Shown piece after piece: positions 17,741 to 26,071 of a stretch of 64,000 bases of DNA. The stretch comes from Curtobacterium oceanosedimentum (lineage in GTDB: Bacteria > Actinomycetota > Actinomycetes > Actinomycetales > Microbacteriaceae): NCBI RefSeq assembly GCF_020297365.1, contig NZ_JAIXIG010000013.1, positions 27,678 to 91,677 of the forward strand, in the 5' to 3' direction. Every line of letters starts with the position of its first letter. The first letter of the stretch is position 1. A program made the translations under genes and the position numbers. The notes under the pieces are model-generated. The model ran no database searches, had not been told where the DNA came from, and saw only the letters and a list, made by a program, of their open reading frames with translations.

Positions 17741-17844
17741 GGGTCGCGTGGTCGACGCGACCACGGACGGGAGGCGCGGTGTGGGTCGGACCGGTGGGGA
17801 GCCTCCAGTCAGGTGGTCGCGTCAGCGACGCGACGGTTCTGATG

Positions 17845-17907
17845 GTTCCGTCGGTTCCGACGGTTCCGACGGTTCCGTCGGTTCCGTCGGTTCCGTCGGT
17901 TCCGTCA
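17845..17907. repeat. Seven tandem 9-bp units (GTTCCG[TA]C[GA])
   Basis: Units start at 17845 and every 9 bases to 17907: GTTCCGTCG, two GTTCCGACG, three GTTCCGTCG, and GTTCCGTCA. A decayed eighth unit (GTTCTGATG) precedes them at 17836. The last unit contains the TGA of the aldo/keto reductase gene on the minus strand. Probable slippage-prone microsatellite-like array in the 3' untranslated region. Confidence 0.9.
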
Positions 17908-18876
17908 CCAGGCGTAGTCCTCGGGCGAGGTGTCGTGACCAGGGAAGATCTCGTCGAGGCGGTCGAGCGCGCGCTGGTCGAGACGGATGTCGACGGCGCG
18001 GACGGCCGACTCCCACTGCTCCATCGTGCGGGGCCCGGTGATCGGCGCCGTCACGCCGGGCTGGTGGAGCAGCCAGGCGAGGGCCAGCTCGCCGGGTGTG
18101 TGCCCGAGCTCCTTCGCGAACGACTCGTACGACTGCAGCTGGTCGCGGTGGGCGTCGACGTACTCGGCGCTCCGACCGGACAGGCGCCGCGAGCCGTTCT
18201 CGGTCTTCTCGATGACGCCACCGAGCAGGCCGCCCTGCAGGGGCGACCAGGGGATGACGCCGAGGCCGTACTCGCGTGCGGCGGGCAGGACCTCGCGCTC
18301 GACGTCACGGACGACGAGGTTGTAGATCGACTGCTCGCTGACCAGACCGAAGGTGTTCCGGCGCTTCGCCGCCTCCTGCGCCTGGGCGATGTGCCACCCG
18401 GCGAAGTTCGACGAGCCGACGTAGAGCACCTTGCCCTGCTGCACGGCGACGTCGATCGCCTGCCAGATCTCGTCCCACGGGGTCGCACGGTCGACGTGGT
18501 GGAACTGGTACAGGTCGACGTGGTCGGTCTGCAGGCGCTGCAGGCTGGCGTCGAGCGACCGGCGGATGTTCAGCGCGCTGAGCTTGCCGCCGTTCGGCCA
18601 GTCGACCATCTCGCCGTAGACCTTCGTGGCGAGGACCGTCTTCTCGCGTCGGCCGCCGCCCTGGGCGAACCAGCGCCCGATGATCTCCTCGGTGGCACCC
18701 TTGCCGACCGAGCCGCCGTAGCCGTTGGCGGTGTCGAAGAAGTTGACGCCGAGCTCGTGGGCCCGGTCCATGATGGCGTGCGAGTCGTCCTCGCTGGTCT
18801 CCGGGCCGAAGTTCATCGTTCCGAGCACGGCGCGGGAGACGGACAGGCCGGTGCGACCGAGGTGTGTGTAGTCCAT
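17905..18876 (-). CDS. Aldo/keto reductase
   Basis: 323-residue NADPH-dependent oxidoreductase with a TIM-barrel fold. The N-terminus MDYTHLGRTGLSVSRAVLGTMNFG is typical of the family. The catalytic Asp/Tyr pair is in NFFDTANGYG, Lys in VLATKVYGEM and His in LYQFHHVDRATP. The cofactor-binding end is AITGPRTMEQWES. The family acts on a wide range of sugars, aldehydes and ketones, so the substrate is unknown. ATG start at 18876. It stands alone, with the 9-bp repeat array just beyond its stop. Confidence 0.93.
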   Translation of the reverse strand: MDYTHLGRTGLSVSRAVLGTMNFGPETSEDDSHAIMDRAHELGVNFFDTANGYGGSVGKGATEEIIGRWFAQGGGRREKTVLATKVYGEMVDWPNGGKLSALNIRRSLDASLQRLQTDHVDLYQFHHVDRATPWDEIWQAIDVAVQQGKVLYVGSSNFAGWHIAQAQEAAKRRNTFGLVSEQSIYNLVVRDVEREVLPAAREYGLGVIPWSPLQGGLLGGVIEKTENGSRRLSGRSAEYVDAHRDQLQSYESFAKELGHTPGELALAWLLHQPGVTAPITGPRTMEQWESAVRAVDIRLDQRALDRLDEIFPGHDTSPEDYAW

Positions 18877-18977
18877 GGGGACGGTCTACTCGTGACGCGC
18901 TGGTGGTGCCAGGCCCAGGGAGTGCCGGTCAGCGGTGGGGAGAGTAGTCAGGGTGCAGCACTCGAGAGGAGCACCCC

Positions 18978-19370
18978 ATGCCAGCGAAGGACGAGATCCC
19001 CAGCACCCTGCAGCGGTCGCCGGAGCACGCGCAGGCGATCTTCGCCGAGACCCTCGACTCGGCGGAGGAGTCGTACGGGCCCGGCGAGCGTGCCCGCCGC
19101 ACCGCGTTCGCGGCGGTGAAGCACGAGTACGAGAAGGTCGGCGACCACTGGGAGGAGAAGGAGTCCTCCGGTCCCTCGGACTCCGGCGCGGCCGGCTCCC
19201 GCGGGGACGGGCAGACCCAGGGCGGTGTCGACGCCAACGCGACGAAGGCGCACCTGATGGACGTCGCGAAGCGCCTCGACATCAGCGGGCGCTCGAAGAT
19301 GGACAAGGGCGAGCTCGTCGAGGCCATCAAACGGGCCAACGACCGGGCGACCGCCGCAGCGCGCGACTGA
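18978..19370 (+). CDS. ChaB-like protein with C-terminal Rho-N/SAP-type motif
   Basis: 130 residues. The N-terminal half (MPAKDEIPSTLQRSPEHAQAIFAETLDSA...) matches the ChaB family, whose E. coli member is linked to cation transport regulation. After a Ser/Gly-rich linker (about 60-80) the C-terminus reads ATKAHLMDVAKRLDISGRSKMDKGELVEAI, the helix-extension-helix pattern of Rho N-terminal or SAP nucleic-acid-binding motifs. Both parts are seen together in actinobacterial relatives. Function unknown. A clear GAGAGGAG ribosome binding site precedes the ATG at 18978. Confidence 0.85.
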   Translation: MPAKDEIPSTLQRSPEHAQAIFAETLDSAEESYGPGERARRTAFAAVKHEYEKVGDHWEEKESSGPSDSGAAGSRGDGQTQGGVDANATKAHLMDVAKRLDISGRSKMDKGELVEAIKRANDRATAAARD

Positions 19371-19453
19371 CCTGTCGAGCCGACCGGGCTCGATCGTGCG
19401 GCGCGTGCCGTGCATGCCGCGCTGGGCATGCGGGATCGGGGTGGAGGGGTAAC

Positions 19454-20431
19454 GTGCCGACCGTGAACATCCCAGCTCTCCGCGGCAGCCGGATCCTCGG
19501 GTTCGGACACCACCAGCCCGAACGCGTCCTGACCAACGACGAACTCTCGACCATGGTCGACACGAACGACGAGTGGATCCGCACCAGGACCGGCATCGTC
19601 ACGCGGCGGATCGCCGGTCCCGACGACACCGTGACCTCGATGGCCATCGAGGCCGGACGCCGCGCCCTCGCCGACGCCGGCGTGGCACCGTCGGCCGTGG
19701 GGCTCGTCGTCGTCGCCTCCACCACCCACCAGGACCGTGCGCCGTACACCGCCGGTCGGGTCGCCGCCGCACTCGGCATGACGAACGGGCCCGCACCGAT
19801 CGACATCAACACCGCGTGCAGCGGCTTCGAGTACGCCCTCGCCCTCGCCGACCAGTCCATCCGCGTCGGGACGTCCGACGTGGCGCTCGTCATCGGGTCC
19901 GAGGTGCTCTCGGGCATCGCCGACTGGACCGACCGTTCGACCTGCGTCCTCGTGGGCGACGGTGCCGGTGCCGCCGTGCTCGGCGCGTCGGAGACCCCGG
20001 AGATCGGACCGGTGTCGTGGGGGAGCGTGCCGCACCTGCTCGACGCCGTCCGGGTCGAGGGCTCGCCGGGGCGGTTCAACCAGGAGGGCCGCTCGGTCTA
20101 CCGCTGGGCCATCACCGAAGCCGAGGGACACGCTCGCAAGGTCGTCGAGGCCGCGGGACTCACGCTCGACGACATCGAGGTGTTCGCGTTCCACCAGGCG
20201 AACCTGCGGATCATCGAGCCGCTCGTGACCGCGCTCGGCGGGGAGTCGAAGTTCGTCGTGCGTGACGTGGTCGAGTCGGGGAACACCTCGGCGGCGAGCG
20301 TGCCGCTCGGGCTGTCGAAGGCGTGGGAGCGGGGGGATCTGCCGGAGGGCGTCCCGGCGCTGCTGTTCGGCTTCGGTGGGGGGTTCGCGCACGCGGGGCA
20401 GGTCGTCACGACGCCCGTGCGGTCGTTCTAG
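19454..20431 (+). CDS. 3-oxoacyl-ACP synthase III (KAS III) family protein
   Basis: 325-residue thiolase-fold condensing enzyme. The Cys-His-Asn triad is complete: Cys122 in NTACSGFEYA, His247 in FAFHQANLRII, and Asn277 in ESGNTSAASVP. The N-terminal GSRILGFGHHQPERVLTNDEL and TNDEWIRTRTGI motifs are characteristic of FabH. It lies outside any fatty-acid cluster here, so it could be the housekeeping initiator or a paralogue for branched or special acyl starters. The GTG at 19454 is supported by GGAGGGG just upstream. Confidence 0.88.
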   Translation: MPTVNIPALRGSRILGFGHHQPERVLTNDELSTMVDTNDEWIRTRTGIVTRRIAGPDDTVTSMAIEAGRRALADAGVAPSAVGLVVVASTTHQDRAPYTAGRVAAALGMTNGPAPIDINTACSGFEYALALADQSIRVGTSDVALVIGSEVLSGIADWTDRSTCVLVGDGAGAAVLGASETPEIGPVSWGSVPHLLDAVRVEGSPGRFNQEGRSVYRWAITEAEGHARKVVEAAGLTLDDIEVFAFHQANLRIIEPLVTALGGESKFVVRDVVESGNTSAASVPLGLSKAWERGDLPEGVPALLFGFGGGFAHAGQVVTTPVRSF

Positions 20432-20466
20432 TCGGGCGGTCGGGCCGGTTGCTGCGTGGGCGGTGG

Positions 20467-20521
20467 CTGGCCGGGCGTCGGGCTGGCCGGGCGTCGTGCT
20501 GGTCAGCCTGGCCGGGCGTCG
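20467..20521. repeat. Three direct copies of a 14-mer in a gene-free stretch
   Basis: CTGGCCGGGCGTCG occurs at 20467-20480, 20483-20496 and 20508-20521, within the 250-base gap between the KAS III gene and the convergent gene at 20682. The rest of the gap shows no convincing gene or hairpin. Confidence 0.8.
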
Positions 20522-20681
20522 TGCTCCTCGGCATGACCAGCGGACTCGCCGAGGTCGCTCGGTCCGGCGGCTGGTTCGTCTGGCTGGGCTGGGGTCGGCG
20601 TGAACAGTTCCGTCCGCTCAGCCGGTTCTGCACGGCTGCTTCGGCCCGCGCGTTCGGGCAGGTGCCATCAACCGGCGGGCG

Positions 20682-21557
20682 TCACCGCTCGGCGGTCGGC
20701 CCGCCCTGGCCCGGCTCGGTCCACAGCTCGTCGTCCTTGCCCGTGCCGCGCTTCCACGGCAGGGCGCGACGGGTGCGCTCGGCTGGCGGGGTCACCGTCA
20801 ACACGACCGGGAAGTGCGCCGGCGGCATCCCGAACCCGGTCCGCGAGGCCTGGATGACCTTCCGCCCGAGCGCATGGTTCCCCAGACCCCCCACGGCAGC
20901 GCCGATGCCGAAGGGCAGTGCGCGCCCCACGACCGAAGTGCCCTGCCGGACGGCGAAGCGCTTGATGAACTGGTCACGGACCTGGCCCCCGATGCCGTTG
21001 ACGACCTGCTTCGGCAGCGACGACGTCACGAGCTCGCCCCAGAACGCCGTCCGTGCCGGTCCGCCGGTCGCCTGACCGGCGAGCTGCTTGATGAGCTGGG
21101 TGCCCGGCGCGCCGAGGATCATCGCCATCACGAGCGTGCGGGATCGCTCCGGGTCGTCCAGGGCGATGCCGTGCACCTCGGTGATGGACTGGGCGAAGAG
21201 CGCCGTGGTCTCGAGGAAGCCGACCGTCTCCGCACCGCTGAGCCCGAGCGCAGCCACCATGCCGACGCCGGGGATCACCGCGCTCGCTCCGACCGCCGCC
21301 CCGCCGGTGGTCACAGCGGTCAGGTACTGCCGCTCCAGGATCTGGATGACCTCGGCCGGGGTGGCGTCGGGCTTGCGGCGACGGATCGCAGCGACGTGTG
21401 CGACGACCACCGGCCGCTGGACACTGATCACGCGGTCCAGCCACTTCACCCATCCGGAGGGTTGCAGCTGCTGCGTTCGGCTGTCGGACATCTGGGTGGG
21501 GGAGACCGGGGCTGTCGGCATGGGCACGATCGGCTGGTCCTTCGGGGCGCGGGCCAT
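20682..21557 (-). CDS. Conserved hypothetical actinobacterial protein with hydrophobic centre
   Basis: 291-residue protein, function unknown. The middle contains two apolar segments: TAVTTGGAAVGASAVIPGVGMVAALGLSGA (about 90-120) and a Gly-rich RALPFGIGAAVGGLGNHALG (about 205-225). These could insert in or associate with a membrane. The pattern ILERQYL...GAAVG...FLETTALFAQSITEVHGI recalls EcsC-like or di/tripeptidase-annotated actinobacterial proteins, but I cannot assign an activity. C-terminus charged and Pro-rich. The ATG at 21557 is preferred; a GTG two codons upstream is possible. Divergent from the gene at 21596. Confidence 0.7.
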   Translation of the reverse strand: MARAPKDQPIVPMPTAPVSPTQMSDSRTQQLQPSGWVKWLDRVISVQRPVVVAHVAAIRRRKPDATPAEVIQILERQYLTAVTTGGAAVGASAVIPGVGMVAALGLSGAETVGFLETTALFAQSITEVHGIALDDPERSRTLVMAMILGAPGTQLIKQLAGQATGGPARTAFWGELVTSSLPKQVVNGIGGQVRDQFIKRFAVRQGTSVVGRALPFGIGAAVGGLGNHALGRKVIQASRTGFGMPPAHFPVVLTVTPPAERTRRALPWKRGTGKDDELWTEPGQGGPTAER

Positions 21558-21595
21558 GTGCACACCGTACGCCGACAGTGTGGGAGGCTCGCCAG

Positions 21596-22216
21596 GTGGA
21601 CGAGCAGACCCCGGGGACAGCGGTCGACGTGGCCCGTCGGGCCGCCGGGTTCCTGAACGAGCGCGAGGTCGCGGCGCTGGCCCCGGACGTGCTCGTGCTC
21701 GATCCGGCCTCGGCGCTCATCGGCAGGGACGTCTCCGTGGGGACCGGGACCGTGGTCCACCCCTCGGCGACGCTGGAGACCCGCGCGGGTGGCTCTGTCG
21801 TCATCGGGTCAGGGGTGCGGATCGGTCCCGGGCCGGTGACCATCGTGGCGACGGCAGCGAGCGTGCGCATCGCCGACGGGGTCGAACTCGGACCGGGGCC
21901 GGTGACGATCGTCGCGACCGGCTCGGACGTCGAGATCGGGAGCGGAGCACGTCTGACCGCCGGGTGTCTCGTCGAGGCGCCGTCGACGATCGGCACCGGT
22001 GCGCAGGTGCTCGGGCCGGTCTCCGTGCGCGACGTCGTGCTCGGCGCTGGCGGCGACCACCACGAGCCGGATCCGGACCGGCGCGGCGGTGTGGTGAAGG
22101 GCGCGGGTCTGGTGCGGGTCGGCCGGGGCGAGGTCGTCGTCGGTGGCAGCGCGGAGCCCCTCGTGGTTGAGCGCCAGCGGACGTACCACCCCGGCGCCCC
22201 GCACACGGCCGACTGA
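21596..22216 (+). CDS. Hexapeptide-repeat (left-handed beta-helix) protein
   Basis: 206 residues with imperfect hexapeptide repeats, [LIV]-G-x-x-x-x: LIGRDVSVGTGTVVHPSATL, VVIGSGVRIGPGPVTIVATA and a near-duplicate VELGPGPVTIVATGSDVEIGSG. This builds a left-handed parallel beta-helix as in acyl- and nucleotidyl-transferases. An N-terminal helical part (DVARRAAGFLNEREVAALAPDVLVLDP) resembles sugar-phosphate transferase linkers. No acyltransferase catalytic His is obvious, so the activity is uncertain. The GTG at 21596, with GGGAGG 9 bases upstream, is preferred over GTG 21578. Confidence 0.65.
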   Translation: MDEQTPGTAVDVARRAAGFLNEREVAALAPDVLVLDPASALIGRDVSVGTGTVVHPSATLETRAGGSVVIGSGVRIGPGPVTIVATAASVRIADGVELGPGPVTIVATGSDVEIGSGARLTAGCLVEAPSTIGTGAQVLGPVSVRDVVLGAGGDHHEPDPDRRGGVVKGAGLVRVGRGEVVVGGSAEPLVVERQRTYHPGAPHTAD

Positions 22217-22220
22217 ACGA

Positions 22221-23144
22221 TCAGTGGCACGGGACACCAGCCCGTCGCAGCGCAGCCCGGACACGGTCCGGGTGCATGAGGTCCGACCACGACAGCCGCA
22301 CCACCGCACGGACCTCGGGGAAGGACCGGACGAAGTCCTCCCGCCGCTTCTCCCGCCAGTGCGCATCGGCGGTCGAGCGGCCGTCGAGCATCGCAGGGTC
22401 CTCGTACTTGCCCCGTCCGTCGACCTCGACCACCACGCCGTGCTCGGGGAACCAGAAGTCCACGATCGCCGAACCACCGCCGGCCCGAGCGAACACGTGC
22501 TGTTGCACCGGTTCTGCGACGCCGAGCTCCCGGAACCGCACCCGGCACACCGACTCCGCCGGCGATCCCGACAGCGCCGACCCCATCCTCACAGCGATCC
22601 CCGCCTTGGTGCGTGCCGACGTCAGCGCGCCGTGCTCGGTCTGCAACTCGGTGGGTGTGGCGGTCCGCCGAGCGAGGGCGGCGTCCACCACCGCGAGTGA
22701 CTCGAGCAGCGGTCGGGTCGCCGCCACGTCCACCGCGGTCCGCGCGGCGGTGGTCGTCGGGATCGAGTCGCGGTCGAGCAGGACCGTCGGTGGCCGCCCG
22801 GCGGCGCCGTGGCGGACGAACCAGGCAGAGACCCGGGTGTGCGTCGTCGTCGGATCGCACACGTGCACCTTCGGAGGCGGCGTCCCGACCAACGGGAGCG
22901 CCAGGACCGCGGCCGCCGACAGGTGGGACACGGCATCGGTGGCGCGCAGACGGTGGAGCGATGCGCGGACCAGGACGTGGTGTTGCTCGCCCGGATGGAG
23001 CCCCTCGAGCGCGTCGACGCCGATCAGGACCCCGGGTCGGAGCCGTCGGAGGCGACCGCGGTGCACGTCACGCTCGAGTGCTCGTCGCTCCGCGCCGGTC
23101 GTTCCGGTCGTCCGGATGAGTTCGATCTCGCTCGCTCTGCCCAT
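22221..23144 (-). CDS. DUF559-type protein with AbiEi-like N-terminal domain
   Basis: 307 residues. The N-terminal part (RRALERDVHRGRLRRLRPGVLIGVD) resembles the winged-helix of AbiEi-type transcriptional regulators. The C-terminal part has a very-short-patch-repair-like nuclease fold: AIVDFWFPEHGVVVEVDGRGKYED supplies the D...E-x-D metal-binding pattern, followed by EKRREDFVRSFPEVRAVVRLSWSDL. This architecture is abundant as multiple paralogues in Microbacteriaceae. The role is unknown; a toxin-antitoxin or DNA-processing function is speculative. ATG start at 23144. Confidence 0.75.
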   Translation of the reverse strand: MGRASEIELIRTTGTTGAERRALERDVHRGRLRRLRPGVLIGVDALEGLHPGEQHHVLVRASLHRLRATDAVSHLSAAAVLALPLVGTPPPKVHVCDPTTTHTRVSAWFVRHGAAGRPPTVLLDRDSIPTTTAARTAVDVAATRPLLESLAVVDAALARRTATPTELQTEHGALTSARTKAGIAVRMGSALSGSPAESVCRVRFRELGVAEPVQQHVFARAGGGSAIVDFWFPEHGVVVEVDGRGKYEDPAMLDGRSTADAHWREKRREDFVRSFPEVRAVVRLSWSDLMHPDRVRAALRRAGVPCH

Positions 23145-23396
23145 GCATCCAGGCTCCGTGAGCGACGCCGTCGGGATGACCCGGGAACGACCATCTGTGC
23201 AGACGCACGCCCGACGAACGCCCTGTGGAGGAGTCAGCTGGGTCGGTGCGTGGACATGTTCCGACGATGCACCAGTCGAACATCCGGTGGGCTGTCGTCG
23301 CATGCGCTCGCACAGGATGCCGGTGCATGTTGCGACGATGCACGCGGCGATCGACTCGTGGGATGTCGCAGAACGGGTGCAGGCCCCCGCAACCCC
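23145..23396. other. 252-base gap between the DUF559 gene and fliW with paired repeats
   Basis: No gene seen. The sequence CATGTT-C/G-CGACGATGCAC occurs twice about 70 bases apart (ending near 23272 and 23342). The second copy lies in an inverted repeat GTGCAT...ATGCAC. Both genes flanking the gap are read leftward, so this may hold the DUF559 promoter or an end signal for fliW. Confidence 0.4.
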
Positions 23397-23765
23397 CTAC
23401 GCCGCGGCGAGCTCCGCCCGCAGCGGCAGGTCCTGCCCCTCGAGGATGAGCTGCGCGCCCACCGCCGTCCGGGCGTTCACCACGACCGGCGCGAGCAGGT
23501 TCACGGTGGTGCCGGACGCCCCCGGGTTCGCGACGACGAGCAGCATCGCGTCGGCGGGATCGGTCAGCCCGAGCACGTCGGCCTGCTCGTCGGACAGCTC
23601 GGGCGCGTACGCGGGCAGGTGCACCGCGGCGTCGAGCAGGAACAGGCGTGCGCCGTCGCCGACCAGGGTGAACAGCCCGTCGGCGCCGTCGACCGGCGTC
23701 AACGTGAACGACGGCGCGGCGGCGAGCCCGAACGGCGGGACGGCGAAGGTCAGGGCGATGCTCAT
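23397..23765 (-). CDS. fliW: Flagellar assembly factor FliW
   Basis: 122-residue FliW, which binds flagellin and, when free, relieves CsrA repression of flagellin translation. Recognisable from LTFAVPPFGLAAAPSFTLTPVDGADGLFTL, FLLDAAVHLPAYAPELSDEQADVLGL and the VVNARTAVGAQLILEGQDLPLRAEL end. Usual FliW is 125-150 residues, so this one is compact. The ATG at 23765 overlaps the flgL stop (ATGA). It is the last gene of flgN-flgK-flgL-fliW. Its partner csrA lies at the far end of the locus (59440). Confidence 0.92.
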   Translation of the reverse strand: MSIALTFAVPPFGLAAAPSFTLTPVDGADGLFTLVGDGARLFLLDAAVHLPAYAPELSDEQADVLGLTDPADAMLLVVANPGASGTTVNLLAPVVVNARTAVGAQLILEGQDLPLRAELAAA

Positions 23766-24643
23766 CGGAGGTAGTCCATCAGGGTCGGCTGCAGGACCTT
23801 CGCGGTGACGGCGAGGGCTGCCTGGTAGTTGGTCTGCTGCACCTGCAGGTCGAGCACGGCCTTCGCGAGGTCGACGTCCTCGATGCCGGCGCGGCGGTTC
23901 TCGAGCGACACCGTGGTCGACTTGAGCGACTCCTGGGCGCCGAGGGCGGCGGCGTGCCGGACACCGACGTCGGCCTGGGCGCCGCGGAGCGTGCCGAGTG
24001 CCTGGTCGACGTCACCGATGCGAGCGTTCACGTTCACCCCGTTCTGCAGGTCACTGACGATGGAGTCGACCACGGCGAAGACCGACGAGGCGCCGGACCC
24101 GAACGCGGCCGCGGCTGGGGTGTCGACCCGCACGGTCGTGTCGTCGCCGACACGGCGGGTGACGTCCGTGCCGGACGCCGCCCACCCGGTGGCCGGGTCG
24201 TACGCGGTGGCGGCGGTCGAGGCACCGGCGAACACCCAGCGGGTGCCGTAGGTGGTGTTCGCCCGGGCCTCCAGGTCGGCTGCGAGCGACCGGAACTGCG
24301 TGACGAACGCGTCGCGGTCGGTGTCGCTCATGGTCCCGGTGTTCGCGGCCTGCACGGTCAGGTCCCGCACCCGGTTGAGCACCGAGTAGACGCTCGACAG
24401 CGCGCTGTCCGTGGTGGCGAGCCAGCCGACGGCGTCGTTCGCGTTGCGTGTGTACTGCGCGGCGGCGGCCTGCTCCTTGCGCACCTGCATCGAGGACGCC
24501 GTGCCGACCGGGTCGTCGGAGGGCTTCTGGACGGCCCGCAGTGTGGTCGCCTGCTCGGTGGCCTCGGCGACCCGGGCGGCGCCGGCCTGCAGCCGTGCCG
24601 AGGCCGCGGCCATCGACATCTGGGTGGTGACGCGGGTGATCAC
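23762..24643 (-). CDS. flgL: Flagellar hook-filament junction protein FlgL
   Basis: 293-residue second junction protein (HAP3) between hook and filament. The N-terminal ITRVTTQMSMAAASARLQ and the QKPSDDPVGTASSMQVRKEQ motif, with the C-terminal IEDVDLAKAVLDLQVQQTNYQAALAVTAKVLQPTLMDYL, are the paired D0/D1 helices of the flagellin superfamily. The GTG at 24643 has CCCCTCCC complement (GGGAGGGG) 6 bases upstream. Follows flgK by two bases and overlaps fliW by four. Exported by the flagellar secretion apparatus; no Sec signal. Confidence 0.93.
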   Translation of the reverse strand: MITRVTTQMSMAAASARLQAGAARVAEATEQATTLRAVQKPSDDPVGTASSMQVRKEQAAAAQYTRNANDAVGWLATTDSALSSVYSVLNRVRDLTVQAANTGTMSDTDRDAFVTQFRSLAADLEARANTTYGTRWVFAGASTAATAYDPATGWAASGTDVTRRVGDDTTVRVDTPAAAAFGSGASSVFAVVDSIVSDLQNGVNVNARIGDVDQALGTLRGAQADVGVRHAAALGAQESLKSTTVSLENRRAGIEDVDLAKAVLDLQVQQTNYQAALAVTAKVLQPTLMDYLR

Positions 24644-24645
24644 GA

Positions 24646-26067
24646 TCAGCCCCTCCCGACGAGTCCGACGCGGTTGATGATGGTGTCGAGCATCTCGTCG
24701 ACGGCGGTCAGGACGCGTGCCGCGCCCTGGTACGCGTGCTGGTAGCTCAGCAGGTTCACGTTCTCCTCGTCGAGGTCGACACCGGCGCTGGACTGCTGCT
24801 GGGTGCGCGCGTTGGTGAGCGCGAGTCCGGTCAGCGTCGACTCCGTCGTGGCCGACCGGGAGGCGGTGCCCACCCCGGTCACGAACGTCGCCCAGACCTG
24901 GTCGGCGCCGTCGGACGACGCCCCGAGTCGCGCGAGCGCGTCGGCGAACGAGTCGTCGAGTTCCCCCGCCGCGTTCCGCGTCGCCAGGCCGCTCGCGTCC
25001 GTGGGGACGACGCTGAGTGCCTGGGCAGCGGGGACGCCGGCGCGCAGGGCGAAGAACGGAGCGCCGGTCGCCCCGGTCGACGTGCTGCCCGCGGCGTGGA
25101 CCGCGTTGACGGTGGCGGCGAGCCGGGTCGCGACGGCGTCGTACGAGGCGGACGCCTCGGCCAGCGCGCCACCCGTGCCGGTGCCGGACGCCGGGGCGAG
25201 GACCGCGAGTGCACCGCCGATGGAGCCACCGCTCAGCCCGACGGCCCCGGCGGTGCCGGAGGTCCACGTCAGCGTGACGGCGGCACCGTCGGCGAGGCGC
25301 TGGCCGCCGCCGAGGGCGACCGAGCGGGCGTCGGTGCCCTGCACGAGCGGGTTGCCGCCGAGCAGGACGTCGACCGTGCCGTCGGCGTTCGTCCGGGTGG
25401 TGCCGCCGGCGAGGGTGGCGATCTGCTCGGTGAGGCGGTCGCGCTGGTCGAGCAGCTCGTTCGCGCTGCCGCCGGACGCCAGGGCGGTGCGGATGCGTCC
25501 GTTCAGGTCGGCGACCCGGCCCGCGGCGTCGTTGAGCTGGGCGACCTGACCGGCCACCGCGCCGTGCACCGACGACCACTGGGCGTCGACGGCCTGCGAA
25601 CCGGTCGCCAGGGCCGCGACGACGGTGCCCGCCGCGCCGAGCACCGCGCTGGCGGCACCCGGGTCGTCGGGGTGGCTGGCGAGCTCGCTCCACGAGGACC
25701 AGAAGGCGTCGAGCTTGGCGCTCAGACCGTTCTTGCCGGGCTCGTGCAGGCCGGTCTCCAGGGCGGACAACGCGGTGGCACGGGCATCGGCGTACGCGGA
25801 CGACCCGGCGGCGACCCGCACGCCGGCGTCCAGCGTCAGGGACGCCAGGCGGGCGATGCCGTCGACCGAGACGCCCTGGCCGGCGAGCGCCGCGGTGCCG
25901 CGGACGAACCCGGTCTGGGCCGCGGGGACGGAGCTCTGCGTGACCCGCTGCCGGGTGTAGCCGTCGGTGCCGGCGTTGGCGATGTTCTGTCCGGTGACGT
26001 CGATGCCGGCGCGGGCCGCGGCGAGCCCCGAGTAGGCGGTGGCGAGGGAGCCGAAGGTGCTGACCAC
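24646..26067 (-). CDS. flgK: Flagellar hook-associated protein FlgK
   Basis: 473-residue HAP1 joining hook to filament. N-terminal FGSLATAYSGLAAARAGIDVTGQNIANAGTDGYTRQ is the rod/hook family signature. The C-terminal SAGVDLDEENVNLLSYQHAYQGAARVLTAVDEMLDTIINRVG is the FlgK-specific end. The middle is Ala/Gly/Thr-rich and more divergent, probably surface-exposed. Start taken as GTG 26067 since the protein should begin at VSTFGSL; the ribosome binding site is weak, consistent with coupling to flgN, which ends 5 bases upstream. Confidence 0.93.
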   Translation of the reverse strand: MVSTFGSLATAYSGLAAARAGIDVTGQNIANAGTDGYTRQRVTQSSVPAAQTGFVRGTAALAGQGVSVDGIARLASLTLDAGVRVAAGSSAYADARATALSALETGLHEPGKNGLSAKLDAFWSSWSELASHPDDPGAASAVLGAAGTVVAALATGSQAVDAQWSSVHGAVAGQVAQLNDAAGRVADLNGRIRTALASGGSANELLDQRDRLTEQIATLAGGTTRTNADGTVDVLLGGNPLVQGTDARSVALGGGQRLADGAAVTLTWTSGTAGAVGLSGGSIGGALAVLAPASGTGTGGALAEASASYDAVATRLAATVNAVHAAGSTSTGATGAPFFALRAGVPAAQALSVVPTDASGLATRNAAGELDDSFADALARLGASSDGADQVWATFVTGVGTASRSATTESTLTGLALTNARTQQQSSAGVDLDEENVNLLSYQHAYQGAARVLTAVDEMLDTIINRVGLVGRG

Positions 26068-26071
26068 GGTG

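Noticed and set aside
17845..17907. Possible CRISPR array
   Set aside because: Units are 9 bp with no spacers and no cas genes nearby.
20432..20681. Short plus-strand frames in the gap after the KAS III gene
   Set aside because: Trp/Gly/Arg-rich translations produced by the 14-base repeats, with no ribosome binding site.
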